Assembly (NCBI GenBank): GCA_020912385.1
Contig: CP087210.1
Location: 2,604,001 to 2,668,000 of the forward strand
Origin: Neofusicoccum parvum
Taxonomy: Eukaryota > Ascomycota > Dothideomycetes > Botryosphaeriales > Botryosphaeriaceae
Direction of reading: 5' to 3'
DNA length: 64,000 bases
A model generated the notes under the pieces. It ran no database searches, had not been told where the DNA came from, and saw only the letters and a list, made by a program, of their open reading frames with translations. Made by a program: the position numbers and the translations under genes. Each line of letters starts with the position of its first letter. Position 1 is the stretch's first letter. Shown one piece after another: positions 11,006-21,230 of this stretch.

Positions 11006-12046
11006 TTCTTTGAGGCGGTCGAGGTTGCTCTCGCTGGCGGCTTTGAATGCTTCTTTTTAAACATCTGTGAAAAAAGCCATGGTGTTGAGGACGACAAGAG
11101 TATACAAAAAAAAAAAAAAAGGAAGAGCCAGTTGAGTCTCCAAAGGCGAGCGTAGATATTTAGATACGTCTGAGTGCAACGTATCAGCCGAAGTGAAAAT
11201 GAAGAGAGATGATCGAGGATGGGTTGCGCTGGTGCCTACAGGCAAACGGTCGTGCGGGGGCCGTTTGAGATGAATTAACGAGCGCCGCAGCATTTTACAT
11301 AATTACTACCACTACAGCTGCTGTCTCATTCTCAGTGAAGGACCTATTCTAAAATGGTAATCTATTTCGACCCTCAGCGCTCTCTACGTGCTCCAGGCCC
11401 CCCTTGTTCCCTTCTCTCCGAAAATCGCCTAACAAACCTTCCGCACCACCCCTCATACCTGCTAATCCTCCATTAACGACCTAATGCCGTTGATTATCGC
11501 TATTGAACTAGTCAATCAAAATACCAACGTCTTTCTTTCTCATCCCATTGGGAAGGGCTAGAATCCACGTATGGAAGCTTAGCCAGGCGTCGCAAAACGG
11601 GATCTCGGTATCGTTCCCGGCGTGCTGCGAATTCGCGGCAATCTAAGCAGTGTAGCCAGTTACAACAGCCTTACCAGTGCTACCATGTTCGCTATATACC
11701 GCAGAAGCATCTGCGGAAGCAACTGTGAAGGCCGGCGAGGCCACTTATGTGAGTTTTACGGTGTTATTCTTGCCGAAAAATTAATGTTAATGGCGGCTCT
11801 AGTGCGTAGCGTTTAGGCTTCAAGCAAAGCTTGGATTCTTGTAGCCCCGATGTCTGTAAGGCAAGCGAAAGCATACAATCTGTTACGGCAAGTACATGCG
11901 CTTGGCGCGGCGCTGGCGCCGCTGCTACAGCTCCTCTCATCCCTCTCAACACACGATCCGTCATACACAATCAGAAGCACTTTGCGCCAGCTCTTTGCAA
12001 CATTCGCTGGTTATAACCCAGTCGTAAGGAGTCACCGAAAAGATTT
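11006..12046. other. AT-rich gap with decayed transporter 3' end
   Basis: No intact gene. There is a poly-A run near 11106-11120. A roughly 60-75 bp block at 11345-11420 resembles the 3' end of the sugar transporter gene at 14562-14640 (see the pseudogene entry). The remainder is AT-richer than neighbouring housekeeping regions. Confidence 0.55.
11345..11420 (-). pseudogene. Relic of a sugar-transporter 3' end
   Basis: The block aligns by eye with 14562-14640, the last codons and 3' flank of the MFS transporter. About 70% of roughly 55 positions match before the alignment weakens, and most differences are transitions (C/T, A/G), as expected from repeat-induced point mutation or simple decay. 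No reading frame survives. It may be the end of a once longer duplicate. Confidence 0.35.
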
Positions 12047-12676
12047 CTAGGAGACTTTTGCGAGATCCTTACGATGGGCAGTAAGATCGAGTTCATCAAC
12101 CTCCTTATGCACAGTTCTGTGATCATCAGGATCGGCAAGGTCATATACATGACTTCCGGAAGCACACTTCCTGACCTTGGCAATCAAATATTGTGCTGTT
12201 CCATAGTCGACTTCTTGCCCAACTCTAAACTCCGGCTATTGAAATTGATTAGACATGTGTGTGAGTATACGGCACCGTGGCGGGTGTACGGAGGTGGGAC
12301 AAACCTCTAGGGCTAAGCCTTTTTTGCGTGTGGGCCTTCTTTTATTAAATCCTCCGTCCACTTCTCCATTGACGACGAGCCCTGATTGAGTTTTGTAGAT
12401 TTTTTGACCCTGTTGTTTTGCGTAAGTCCTATCGAAGCGTAATGGGTTCCCGAGCCTTACTTTTTCATTCTTGAAAAAGCTCCACGTGTGCTTATTAACA
12501 CCAATATCTTGAAGACCGTTGGATTGCGCAAAATCACTCTCATAGACACCGTTGATTTGCGTAGAGCTCTCATGGCACTTATTGGTGTGCACGGGGTTGT
12601 CCATATCGCAATCTTCGACTTGCTCGAAGCCTTTGCTGTGACCTTTGGCCAACTCAGAATTCCAGCCCCGCCCCAT
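12047..12676 (-). CDS. Small Tudor/SGF29-like protein, copy A of a duplicated module
   Basis: Two exons on the minus strand, 12676-12305 and 12235-12047, give 186 residues. The 69-bp intron (GTTTGT, branch CTAAT, end ATAG) is in phase. Exon 1 encodes a basic, Asn/Gln-rich leader with no known domain. Exon 2 encodes a compact all-beta-looking block: PEFRVGQEVDYG, YLIAKV, HVYDLADPDD, VHKEVDELDL. The pattern (VGQ.V, then IA.V, then Y.L.D) resembles Tudor-type folds such as SGF29; this assignment is inference from pattern only. The gene is divergent from the DUF6594 gene at 13117, and the same pair recurs at 46.6-48.5 kb. The first ATG is the earliest in the exon frame; a further upstream exon cannot be excluded. 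Confidence 0.6.
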
Positions 12677-12808
12677 ATCGATTGCAGAAGGTTATGGGCA
12701 AGGAGGAATGATCAAGAGTACTGTGGAAAAGAAGGTAGGTGATCAGATCATAGATGGGACCGCGGTGTAGAAGGTATAAGTTGCGTTAAGGCAGAACGAA
12801 GTGCTGAT

Positions 12809-13016
12809 GATGTGGCACCCATGGTTGCGTGTGATTTAATCGCTCATTTTCAGCCTTCTTGAACAGTCTTACTGCAGCTAATGCGACGTGGCACCAATAA
12901 TGGCACTTTATTTAATCGCTCAGCCTCAGCCTTCTGCTAAAACCCTGTTGCGGCGGTATTGTGATGTGGCACCAATGATTGCACGTTGTTTAAGTTTTCA
13001 GTAGTAGCCCTCCCTT
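12809..13016. repeat. Three degenerate tandem repeats, 76-78 bp period
   Basis: Units begin at about 12809, 12885 and 12963, each opening with GAYGTGGCACC followed by an A/T-rich block (ATGGTTG, AATAATGG or AATGATTGC), then TTTAA and a CAGCCTTCT/CAGTAGTAG block. They fill the divergent promoter between the Tudor-like and DUF6594 genes. Units 2 and 3 contain CCAAT. Confidence 0.65.
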
Positions 13017-13116
13017 AAATCTTCGTCCGGCAATCTTTGCACATTTCTTTGCACGAGGGCTCTCCGTGCCAATGTTCAAGCTGAACTTGACAGAATGACG
13101 GCGCCAAACACGTCTG

Positions 13117-14348
13117 ATGGTGGATTATCTAATTCTTCTCCGGGCTGCAAGTTACTACAAGGCTGACGGTTCGATAGTTGAAGTCGGTAGCCTCGGCTCA
13201 CCCGACACAGGGGACCAGCCCTCTTTACCAGAGCAACGTACCCTTCTCTCTCGCCTTCGAAGGCTTTTTCGGACTTCGCAGAGATGCCGCATAGGTACGT
13301 AGAAGCCGGACCTTGAGGAAAAAGAGAAAAGCAAAAAAGCCGAGAATAGAAGGGAAAAAAGAAAAATGGTTGGCTAATCTACAACGTATGACGTGCCAGC
13401 CTTGCTGACGATCCTTTGCAAGCATAGAGTACCCATCGGGATACCCGGATTTCTCATCATTCATGTGCGAGACTGAATACTCGAACTTCCGGCGTTTTAA
13501 ATGGATCCGCATGAGAATACTCCTCCGCAAGCAGGACGAGATATCACGCCTTGAGGATAGCTTAATCAAGATTGATCATGAGGAAGAAAATACGCTCTGG
13601 CATGGTGCCCAGCGCCTTGACGGCAACCTAGAGAGGAAAGAAAAGTTCAAGGAGCTTGAAGTCGCGTTGAATTCATATGGTTGGTATTTGGTGTACTATT
13701 CTGTGCAGAAGTTATACTAACATTTGTTTCAATGTCAAGACTCCTTCCTTCAGCGAACGACCTGGGTTATGGGAGCACCAGAACCATACCCTCGGCACAT
13801 GAAGGATATGAGAGAATGGATGAGGTGCAAAATGTGTATTGAGGAATCTGAAGCAGCTTTCTTGAACGCGGAGATCACAGAGTTGATCAACGTGGGAGGC
13901 GCAACTGATCGAGGCCTTGGGAAACTGGTGCCTTTCGCCGAACGAGTGGCAATGTCAGTCTACAGAGGCATCAAAAGGATTCAGATGGTATGTCTGCAAC
14001 TGAAGATCTCATGGGGGAAGACACATGAGCTAACAGAATTTTGAGCTCTTCAATCCAGAATTACACTCTTCAGAGCTATGGGTCTCACGATCAACGAACA
14101 AAGCAGTGGCGCGTGCTTTTGCTGGTTCATTGGCTGTGATTCTATTGCTGGTCCCGATTATTGTTCTTAATTCTGTTGAGACAGATGCCTGGAAGTTTGC
14201 TGTTATTGTAATTGCTGCTACACTTTTCATCTGGATATTAACAGCTGTCAGTCTCGCGGGGATGGCTGAAGTCTTTGTGGCTGGCGCAACATACGCCGCG
14301 GTGCTGGTGGTGTTTGTTTCTCAGAACGGACCAAATAAGCCGCAATAA
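13117..14348 (+). CDS. DUF6594 membrane protein, copy A
   Basis: Four exons (13117-13294, 13428-13679, 13740-13987, 14037-14348) give 329 residues. The DUF6594 signature opens exon 2 (EYPSGYPDFSSF, then NFRRFKWIRMRILLRKQDEI), followed by an acidic/coiled region and SFLQRTTWVM. The C-terminus carries three hydrophobic segments (GSLAVILLLVPIIVL, FAVIVIAATLFIWIL, GATYAAVLVVFVS), so it is a likely membrane protein with a soluble N-terminal part. All three intron positions and phases match copy B at 47.3-48.5 kb, and exon 2 is 252 bp in both. The start is uncertain: an ATG at 13095 opens a different frame whose first residues look more like copy B's N-terminus. The family's function is unknown. 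Confidence 0.75.
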
Positions 14349-14586
14349 TGAATTACCGAACGGCTTGAGCAAAGGAGCCCTCGCTGGTTGGTTAAACTAG
14401 AGTTGAAACTCAAGTTTTTCAAGAATTAGCACCACTTCGGGAAGGCTGAAATGATGCCCACATTCCGGTGTACTTTGCAGGGTGCACCTTACCACTACCA
14501 CAACGGGACGATATGAATTAGACTCAGAAAACGGCCCTCTTAGAGCTCATTCAAAACTTTTACCACTCCTAAAATAGTAGTCCGTT

Positions 14587-16574
14587 TCAAACCTCAACCC
14601 TCTCCACGTGCACCGGCCCCTCCTTCCCCTCTTGTCCTCTCAACCCACCGCCACCTCTAACCTCATCCACCAGCCCTACCAACCCAACCTCCTCCTGCAC
14701 AGCCCTCCACACCTCCTCATCCCCAGCTGCCAACCCACCACCCCCAAATACCGCATCCATCTCCTCCAACGTCCGCCCCTTCGTCTCCGGCATGCACAAC
14801 CAGATGAAGAACCCACCAGCCGCGGACCACGCCGCGAAGAAGACATAAGTGCCCCAGCCGATCCCGGTCAGCATTGGCGGGACGATGAAGGCGATGATGA
14901 AGTTGTTCATCCAGTTTGCCGACGCGCCGATGGAGGTGCCTTTGGCGCGGATGGAGAGGGGGAAGATCTCCGCGATGAGGATCCAGGACCCCGGGCCCCA
15001 GGAGTAGGCGAAGTTGATGATGTAGAACCAGACGAAGACTGGAAGGCAAATGCGTGGTCAGCGCTTTGGGGGGTTGGTGGAAGTGAGGGGTGCGAGGAGC
15101 TCACCAACGGCAGCCCACCCTGCGGCCGCGTGTGCTGTCCAGTCGGATCCGCATTTCGCGACGATGATGCCGACGATGGCTTCGCAGACGCACATGCCGA
15201 CTGAACCGGCTATCATTAGTGGTTTGCGGCCCACGCGGTCGATGTACAATATGGCGGGTATGGTGGTGGCGACGTTGATGATACCAATGACGCCGGTGGC
15301 GAGGAGGGAGGAGGTGCTGCTGGTGAGTCCGAGAGATTGGAAGATTATTGGGGCATAGTAGATGACTGGTCGGCGTGGTTAGTTACTTGCGCGGAGCAGA
15401 AACATGAAAATGCGGGAAAGTTGGACATCACGTACTGGAATCAATACCGGTCCACTGCTGGAAGAACATCACCAGACTTGCAAGGGAGACCCGCTTAAAC
15501 GCGTCTCTATTTCGGATTAGGCCACGGTATTGCGCAAGCTCGCGCCGCCACACGCTGTTGGCGCTGAATGTGGGGAATTCCTTGTCAAAGGTGCGCTTCT
15601 CAAACTCGACGTCCGCCTTGATCTCGAGGAACTCGGCGCGTACGAGGAAGTTGTCCTCGGGAAGGTTGCGCAAGTATGAGATGGTCTTGATGGCCTCATC
15701 TTCGCGGCCTTTGGCTGCAAGAAGGCGTGGTGAGAATGGCATGAACCATATGCCGATGGCGAGGCAGACAGCAGGGACACCTTGTATGATCATCGGAAGC
15801 CTCCACGCAAAATTGGATTGGCCGTTGCCGGTTCCGCCAATATAGTTCGAACCATACTTCCTTGTTTTAGTAACCAGTGTCTCAAGCCTGAATGACATAG
15901 ACTTACAGCAACCCAGTATGCCAGCATGATTCCGATGGTTGTCGTAAGTTGCTGCAGCGCAACTATGAAACCACGCATTTCTGGAGGAGAGAGTTCGGCG
16001 TTGTAAAGTGGCCTTGTGATGGAATCAGCAGCTGAAGCAATCTGTTGGATAGTTGTCCATGGATTCGGAGGCACCTGCCCTATCGCAGAAAGAGTTCCAA
16101 CCCCCAACCCAGTGAATAGTCTGCCCGCATACAGATACGCAATGGATTGTGCACCGGCTGCTAAGAAGGAGCCTAGAATTACCCAAAGAGCTCCTGCAAA
16201 CATAGTGTGTTTCCGAGAGAAGACTTGGGCAAACACCCCCGAGGATAGTGAGCCAACCCATCCTCCAAGTTGCAAGACCGAGGTAAGCCAGCCCAGCTTT
16301 GCAGAGTCCTCGGTGGCCTCATGGAATGTGTGCTTGAATGAGTGCATAACAACTGCTTGTCCGAGGACTCCTTGCTGATAACCATAGAGCAGTCCACCAA
16401 ACCTGACTGTGGTCAGTAAGGAAGCCAAATGCCGCGGGCGTTGTGTGCTTACGAAGCAAAAGACGCGATGAAGAAAATCTTCTTGTTCTTCCATATATGC
16501 GCCACTGTTTTCCCTGAACTCTCAGCCTCTCGAAGCTGGGCAGTGATGCCTTGTAGAGTGTGCGGTGAGGACAT
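14587..16574 (-). CDS. MFS sugar transporter (hexose/general sugar porter family)
   Basis: Six exons on the minus strand (16574-16453, 16402-16079, 16012-15907, 15856-15436, 15365-15105, 15038-14587) give 561 residues. Sugar-porter landmarks: FGGLLYGYQQGVLG in TM1, GRLFTGLGVG, LYNAELSPPEMRG, a PFSPRLLAAKGR variant of PESPR, QQWTGIDSIIYYAPIIF, DRVGRKP and MPETKGRTLEEMD. Twelve hydrophobic segments fit a plasma-membrane H+ symporter or facilitator. Intron 2 (16013-16078, 66 bp) reads best as a GC-AG intron (GG^GCAGGT); being a multiple of three it could also be retained without breaking the frame. The gene is divergent from the rhamnose-dehydrogenase-like SDR with 336 bp between ATGs, suggesting joint control and uptake of the cluster's substrate. 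Confidence 0.88.
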
Positions 16575-16910
16575 ATTGTCGAAGAAAAAAGACGCTGAAA
16601 CTGAGCCCAAGCGAGCACTCGTGGTGTGCTTGAACGACCGAAGATATATAGTTGGTGTGGATTGGGCTATCTCCCCAGATGCGGGGCCCCGCACTCGCTT
16701 GTGAGATCAGTGGTGGGAACATTTCTCAGTTCGACTGTATCGTCCAAAGATCCTCGAATCGAGGGCCCAAAGAGTAGTGCGGGTTTCGGGCCGACGATTG
16801 TAGGAGCCCGTCGGCCCTCGTCACGAGGGTCACGGGTATAAGTCTAGCAAAAGCTCACACCACAGTTGAGCGCTAGACGTGAACCTTGACACGCTCGAAT
16901 CGGATTCAAA
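16575..16910. promoter_or_regulatory. Divergent promoter, transporter / SDR
   Basis: This 336-bp region controls two genes. TATA boxes lie at about 16645-16650 (for the transporter, 71 bp from its ATG) and 16837-16842 (TATAAG for the SDR, 74 bp from its ATG). Two palindromes of the form CCTCG-N3-CGAGG sit at 16752-16764 and 16815-16829, and a perfect 9-bp inverted repeat GGGCCGACG-N12-CGTCGGCCC lies at 16788-16817. These are candidate sites for the Zn2Cys6 regulator encoded next door. Confidence 0.6.
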
Positions 16911-17762
16911 ATGGGTTTGCCGGCTTGTGGGCTCCTGCGAGGCAAGACTGCTATCATAACCGGCGGGGTGACGGGAATTGGACGGGCCATTACTTTGGAG
17001 TTCTTGCGCCAGGGATGCAATGTGGCAGTCAATCACCTCGGGCTCCAGCGGGATGAGCATTTAAAGAAGGGCTTGCTCGAGGAGGCAAGACGATTGGGCA
17101 CAGGCGATCTGGTAGAGTTGGCCGGGGATGTAGCGAAGCCGGAAACGAGCCAGCAGCTGGTGTCCAAAGCGGTGGATAGATGGGGAAAACTGGACATCTG
17201 CGTCGCCAACGCCGGTGTCTTCAAACCGACGAAGTTCCTTGAGTAAGTGGCGAATGGCCGGGACAGTAGAAGGCGGCATGCTGACGGCAACGGGGGCAGA
17301 ATCGAGCAAGACGTCTACCAGCAGTCGATGAGGGTCAACGTGGACGGCACTTTCAACACGTGCCAGGCAGCGGCGCGACAGATGGTTGCGCAGGGCCACG
17401 GCGGGAGCATCATCGCGACTTCTTCGGTCAGCGCGTTGGTGGGAGGCGGGCAGCAGGTGCACTACACGCCGACAAAAGCTGCGGTGTACTCGATGATGCA
17501 GTCCATGGCAATTGCGCTGGGGCAACACAAGATCAGATGCAACGCGCTGATGCCGGGCACCATCCGGACGCAGCTGAGCGACCACGAAACCAAGGACCCG
17601 GCGAAGATGAGCTACCTAGAAGGGCGGATTCCACTTGGCAGGGTTGGCGATCCGGAGGACATGGCCGGGCCGGCCGTATTCCTGGCGTGTGGCGAGTTCA
17701 GCGGGTATGTGAACGGGTCTGGGCTGCTGGCGGATGGAGGCCTGTTTGTGAACCTGCAGTGA
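16911..17762 (+). CDS. L-rhamnose-1-dehydrogenase-like SDR
   Basis: Two exons, 16911-17242 and 17300-17762, give 264 residues; the 57-bp intron restores FLEIEQDVY. It is a classical short-chain dehydrogenase: cofactor loop ITGGVTGIG (16-24), NAG, catalytic Ser about 153, Tyr166 and Lys170 in HYTPTKA. The segments SALVGG..QVHYTPTKA, IRCNALMPGTI.T, LGRVGDPEDMAGPAVFLA and the terminal LADGGLFVNLQ match the fungal L-rhamnose-1-dehydrogenase subfamily (LraA/RHA1) as I recall it. It would oxidise L-rhamnose, or a similar 6-deoxy or aldose sugar, to its lactone with NAD(P)+ in the cytosol. The lactonase and dehydratase expected for the pathway are not in the window, so the substrate is inference. 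Confidence 0.75.
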
Positions 17763-17913
17763 CGAGCGGATGGGGCGGGGAGGAGGGAGAGAATGCGTAG
17801 GTAGTCGTAGACTTCGCTTAGGTAAATTGGGCTGCCCGCGCAGGCCCCCGCGTCGCGTCCCCGCATCCGCAGTCCACACCGTGCCGGCCATCACACTCTG
17901 TCCGCTGTCCACC

Positions 17914-19804
17914 ATGCCGGAGGGCGAGTCTCGGGCAGCTCGTCGGGCTCGCACACGCAAGCCCCGCGGCCGCGGCCTGCGGACACGCACAGGCTGGTGA
18001 GTATCCGCCGCTCTCCCCAATACCCCCGACATTGGCTCTGACCCGCCGACGCAGCGTCACCTGCCGGAAGCGTCATCTCAAGTGCGATGAGCGCACTCCC
18101 TCATGTGGGCCATGCATCAAGAGCGGCCAAGCCTGCTTCTACGGCAATGGATCCGCCGCACAGGCTCACACGCCGCGCCAACCGGCCGCTGCCACCGATG
18201 AACATCCCACGCCACGCTCACCCGACGAGGCCTGCCTGACTGCTATTTCCCCTGCTGTTTCTCAGTCCAATGCTGTCGAGCCAGACAGCACGCTTGCCGG
18301 TGTTGCTGCAGGGGATTCACCTGGAAGCACCGTGAGCTCGTCTCGCCCCGCAATAGGCACTGCCACAGCAGGATGGTTTGGACTTTTGCTCGACGACGCC
18401 GCCCTGGAGCTTGGCACCGACGACTCGTCCGCTTTCTACCCGCTTGACCCCGGTCTCTTCGCCCGGGATGCAAATTCGACCTCACAACGGCTGTCGATCC
18501 TCTCGCCAGCTCAGGCAAACTCCATCGCCGAACATGGACTTTGGCAATGCTCGGAAAGGATTCAGTTGTCGACCAACGAATGCCTGCTGTTTGAGAATTT
18601 CGTCAGACGTGTCAGCTGCTGGCTCGACTTGTTCGATCCAGACGACAATTTCTCTACGCTTGTTCCTCGCCTGGCCGTAAGTAGATCCGCGATCTAAAAG
18701 CACACGTGCTGATGCTTATGATAGATGTATAACACTGGCCTCATGAACGCAATTCTGGCCCTGTCCGTCCGCCATATCTCATTGAATCCTAGTGTTGCTC
18801 CTGATACTAGCCATGAGCGAGCAGATGCGCTCAAGTACTATTATGAGACCCTGCACTACTTGCACAAGGCCATGCAATATGATAGCTTCAAAACAAGCTT
18901 AGAGCTGCTCGCCACTTCTCTCATAGTCTCAACGTACGAGATGCTTGACGGCTCCCGCCAAGACTGGGAGCGGCACTTGAAGGGTGTTTTTTGGATCCAG
19001 CGCTCTCAAGTCATCCACGGGGACACCGGCGGCCTGAAGCAGGCCATCTGGTGGGCTTGGCTTTGCCAAGATGTATGGGCTGCGTTTCGAGAGAAGAGGA
19101 AAGTCCTCACTTTCTGGAAGCATCCAAGAACTTTCGACCAACTGAATGAACATGAGCTCGCCTGTCGGGCAATCTTCACCTTCTCCAAGGCAGTCAATTT
19201 CTGTTCCATGGAGGAGGCTGAAGCAGACAAAGATGATGTGGCAGGAAGAATTGCCAAATCAGAGTCCTTAATCAACATGCTGGACGAATGGCAGAGTCTC
19301 CTCACCATCAGGTTCTCGCCTTTGCCAGTGGACACTAGTACTTTAGATGTCTTCACGCCTATCTGGATTCAACCATCTTCTTTTGGTGAGTCTTATCCCT
19401 AGTTCACAGATGAACCTCTGACTTTATTTAGCGGTGGCGGTTCAACTCAACCATGCAGCCCGGATTCTAGTATATCTCCATCGACCGCTCCTCGGGGGAC
19501 TGAACGAATATCTGCAGCAGCAGAGAGAGATTTCAAGATGCGTCGATACGATTTGCGGTATTGCAGAACCGCTCATAGATGGCGCCGCGTCCCTAATGTC
19601 CTCCCAATGCCTGTACATTGGTACGTCAATCTCTCCAGACTGATTTTCCAAATGTGCTAATCAGTATTCTCAGCGGGACTGTGTGTGCAGGATTCAAAGC
19701 AACGCGAAACTATTCTCGAACTCATTAAAAAATGCCGACATCGCACAGGTTGGCCAATCAAGCCACTCGAGGATGAATTACAGACTCTCTGGACAATCCA
19801 TTGA
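17914..19804 (+). CDS. Zn2Cys6 transcription factor, likely cluster regulator
   Basis: Five exons (17914-17996, 18055-18676, 18725-19385, 19432-19620, 19674-19804) give 561 residues. Splicing exon 1 to exon 2 completes the binuclear zinc cluster with cysteines at 28, 31, 38, 45, 48 and 55 (C-x2-C-x6-C-x6-C-x2-C-x6-C); without that intron the first cysteine is missing. A very basic N-terminus (RRARTRKPRGRG) precedes it. Residues from about 195 onward match the fungal-specific TF middle region (LLFENFVRRVSCWLDLF, LMNAILALSVRHI, then AVQLNHAARILVYLHRP). It starts 151 bp after the SDR stop on the same strand and ends 12 bp from the aldolase stop, in the centre of the sugar genes, so it is the likely local activator. 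No CTCG-N3-CGAG site is seen in its own short promoter. Confidence 0.87.
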
Positions 19805-19816
19805 TCTACCGGGAAT

Positions 19817-20746
19817 CTATGCTTTACCGGCCGAACCACAGGCTTCCATCCACTCAACGGTCTGAGAGATTACCTTCTCAGTGCCCTCTTCCATCAGAAC
19901 CGTATGAGGGATTTTGCCCGCTTTGGCTGCAAGATGGTCAAAGTAATTGTCTAAGACCAGCTTGTTTACATTGATCTTGGAGACCCCCGCAGCAATGCAC
20001 TGCCTCACCAATTCGGGCTTGAACCCATTGGTGCCGTGCAGTGCTATACGGACCTTCCCATTCGCATGGGGAAGGAGGCTTTCCAGTCTTTCAGAGAAGC
20101 AAGGTGGTTAGTACTGTTCCTCACCACCAAGGATTCGAGCTTACCTCTTGAAATCAAGCTGTGGTCCAGCGGGGCCGTATTCACCGTGAATGTTCCCGAT
20201 GGCCGGGGCGAGAATGTCCACGCCTGTGGCCGTAAAGTCGTGCACCTCTTCGACGGTTGTTTTACTCCCTTCAAGCCCGGCGGTATCCATGACACCGTCC
20301 TCACCCCCTTCAATGCGACCGGGCTCTGCCTCTGTTGCGATACCTTTCGAGTTGCAGTACGCCACTAGCTCCTTCGTTTTCGCCAAGTTTTCGGCCTTTT
20401 CGTGATGCGACATGTCGACCATGATGCTGTCGAATGGCAGGTTGTCTGCCGCATGCCGAATGAGGTCCTCTTCCTGGGCGTGGTCCAAGTGAATGGATAT
20501 AGGCACACTCGTGCCTTTGATGGCATCAGCCGCGGCGCGGATAAGCAGGCCATTGGAGTAGGTTATGGCCCACGGAAAGAACTGGATGATCAAGGGCGAG
20601 CGTGCCTTTTCGGCGGCGCGCACCAAGCCGAGGATTTGCTCGATGTTATATGCGATTGCAGCAAGAACGCCATATTTGCCTTTCTCGGCAGCTCTGAGGA
20701 TTTGAATGGTGCGATTGCTCTCCTTCCAGTTCTGCGGGATCGCCAT
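19817..20746 (-). CDS. Class II (zinc) ketose-bisphosphate-type aldolase
   Basis: Two exons on the minus strand, 20746-20145 and 20087-19817, give 290 residues. That is close to GatY/KbaY-type aldolases and shorter than glycolytic yeast Fba1. Motifs: HLDHA (86-90) with catalytic Asp88 and zinc ligand His89; MVDMSHH; EPGRIEGGEDG; GNIHGEYG (His187); LHGTNGF (His218) followed by GVSKINVNKL. All metal and phosphate-loop residues appear intact. It would cleave a ketose phosphate or a related keto-sugar to a triose or lactaldehyde-type product; the exact substrate is unknown. Its promoter region is shared with the SDR at 21231 and contains a CTCG-GGA-CGAG palindrome at 20848-20858. Confidence 0.85.
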
Positions 20747-21230
20747 GATGACTGATTGTGGAAGACGGAGGAGAGTTGAGAGATTGCGGTCCTGCCGGGT
20801 ATGTTTGCGGTGCTAATTATTCGAACGAAGACACCATGCAATAAGGCCTCGGGACGAGCAAGGTGTCGGTTTAAAGGCGTCCATGCTAGCCCACACTAGT
20901 CTATCAGGGCGCAGCTTCGGTATTATCATTTCATCTGGTGATGGGTGCGATCTCAGAGAGCGGGGTAGAGGCACTGGTTGACTGTGGGGCAGACTCGAGG
21001 CCTCGAGCCGATTGGCAGACGATGAGGAGGCCCCCGAGCCGGGGCTGTGCCCCCGAGACGAGGGCTCTCACCAGACAACCACCTCCACGTCCACTTCTCT
21101 TGCAGCTTCCCGAGTACGGCATTCGCAGATCCGCAGGTGCTCTATAATTACCTACTGGCTCCAAGACGCAGTTTCAGGATGCAGCACTCCATCCATCGCC
21201 TTCCACTTCCCTGACAGTCATCACCCAGCC
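20747..21230. promoter_or_regulatory. Divergent promoter, aldolase / second SDR
   Basis: The region contains CCTCG-GGA-CGAG at 20847-20858, about 100 bp from the aldolase ATG. A perfect 14-bp palindrome CTCGAGGCCTCGAG lies at 20994-21007, followed by an inverted CCAAT (ATTGG) at 21011. TATAATTA at 21143-21150 lies 81 bp before the SDR ATG, and TTTAAA near 20870 is a weaker TATA for the aldolase. Confidence 0.55.
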
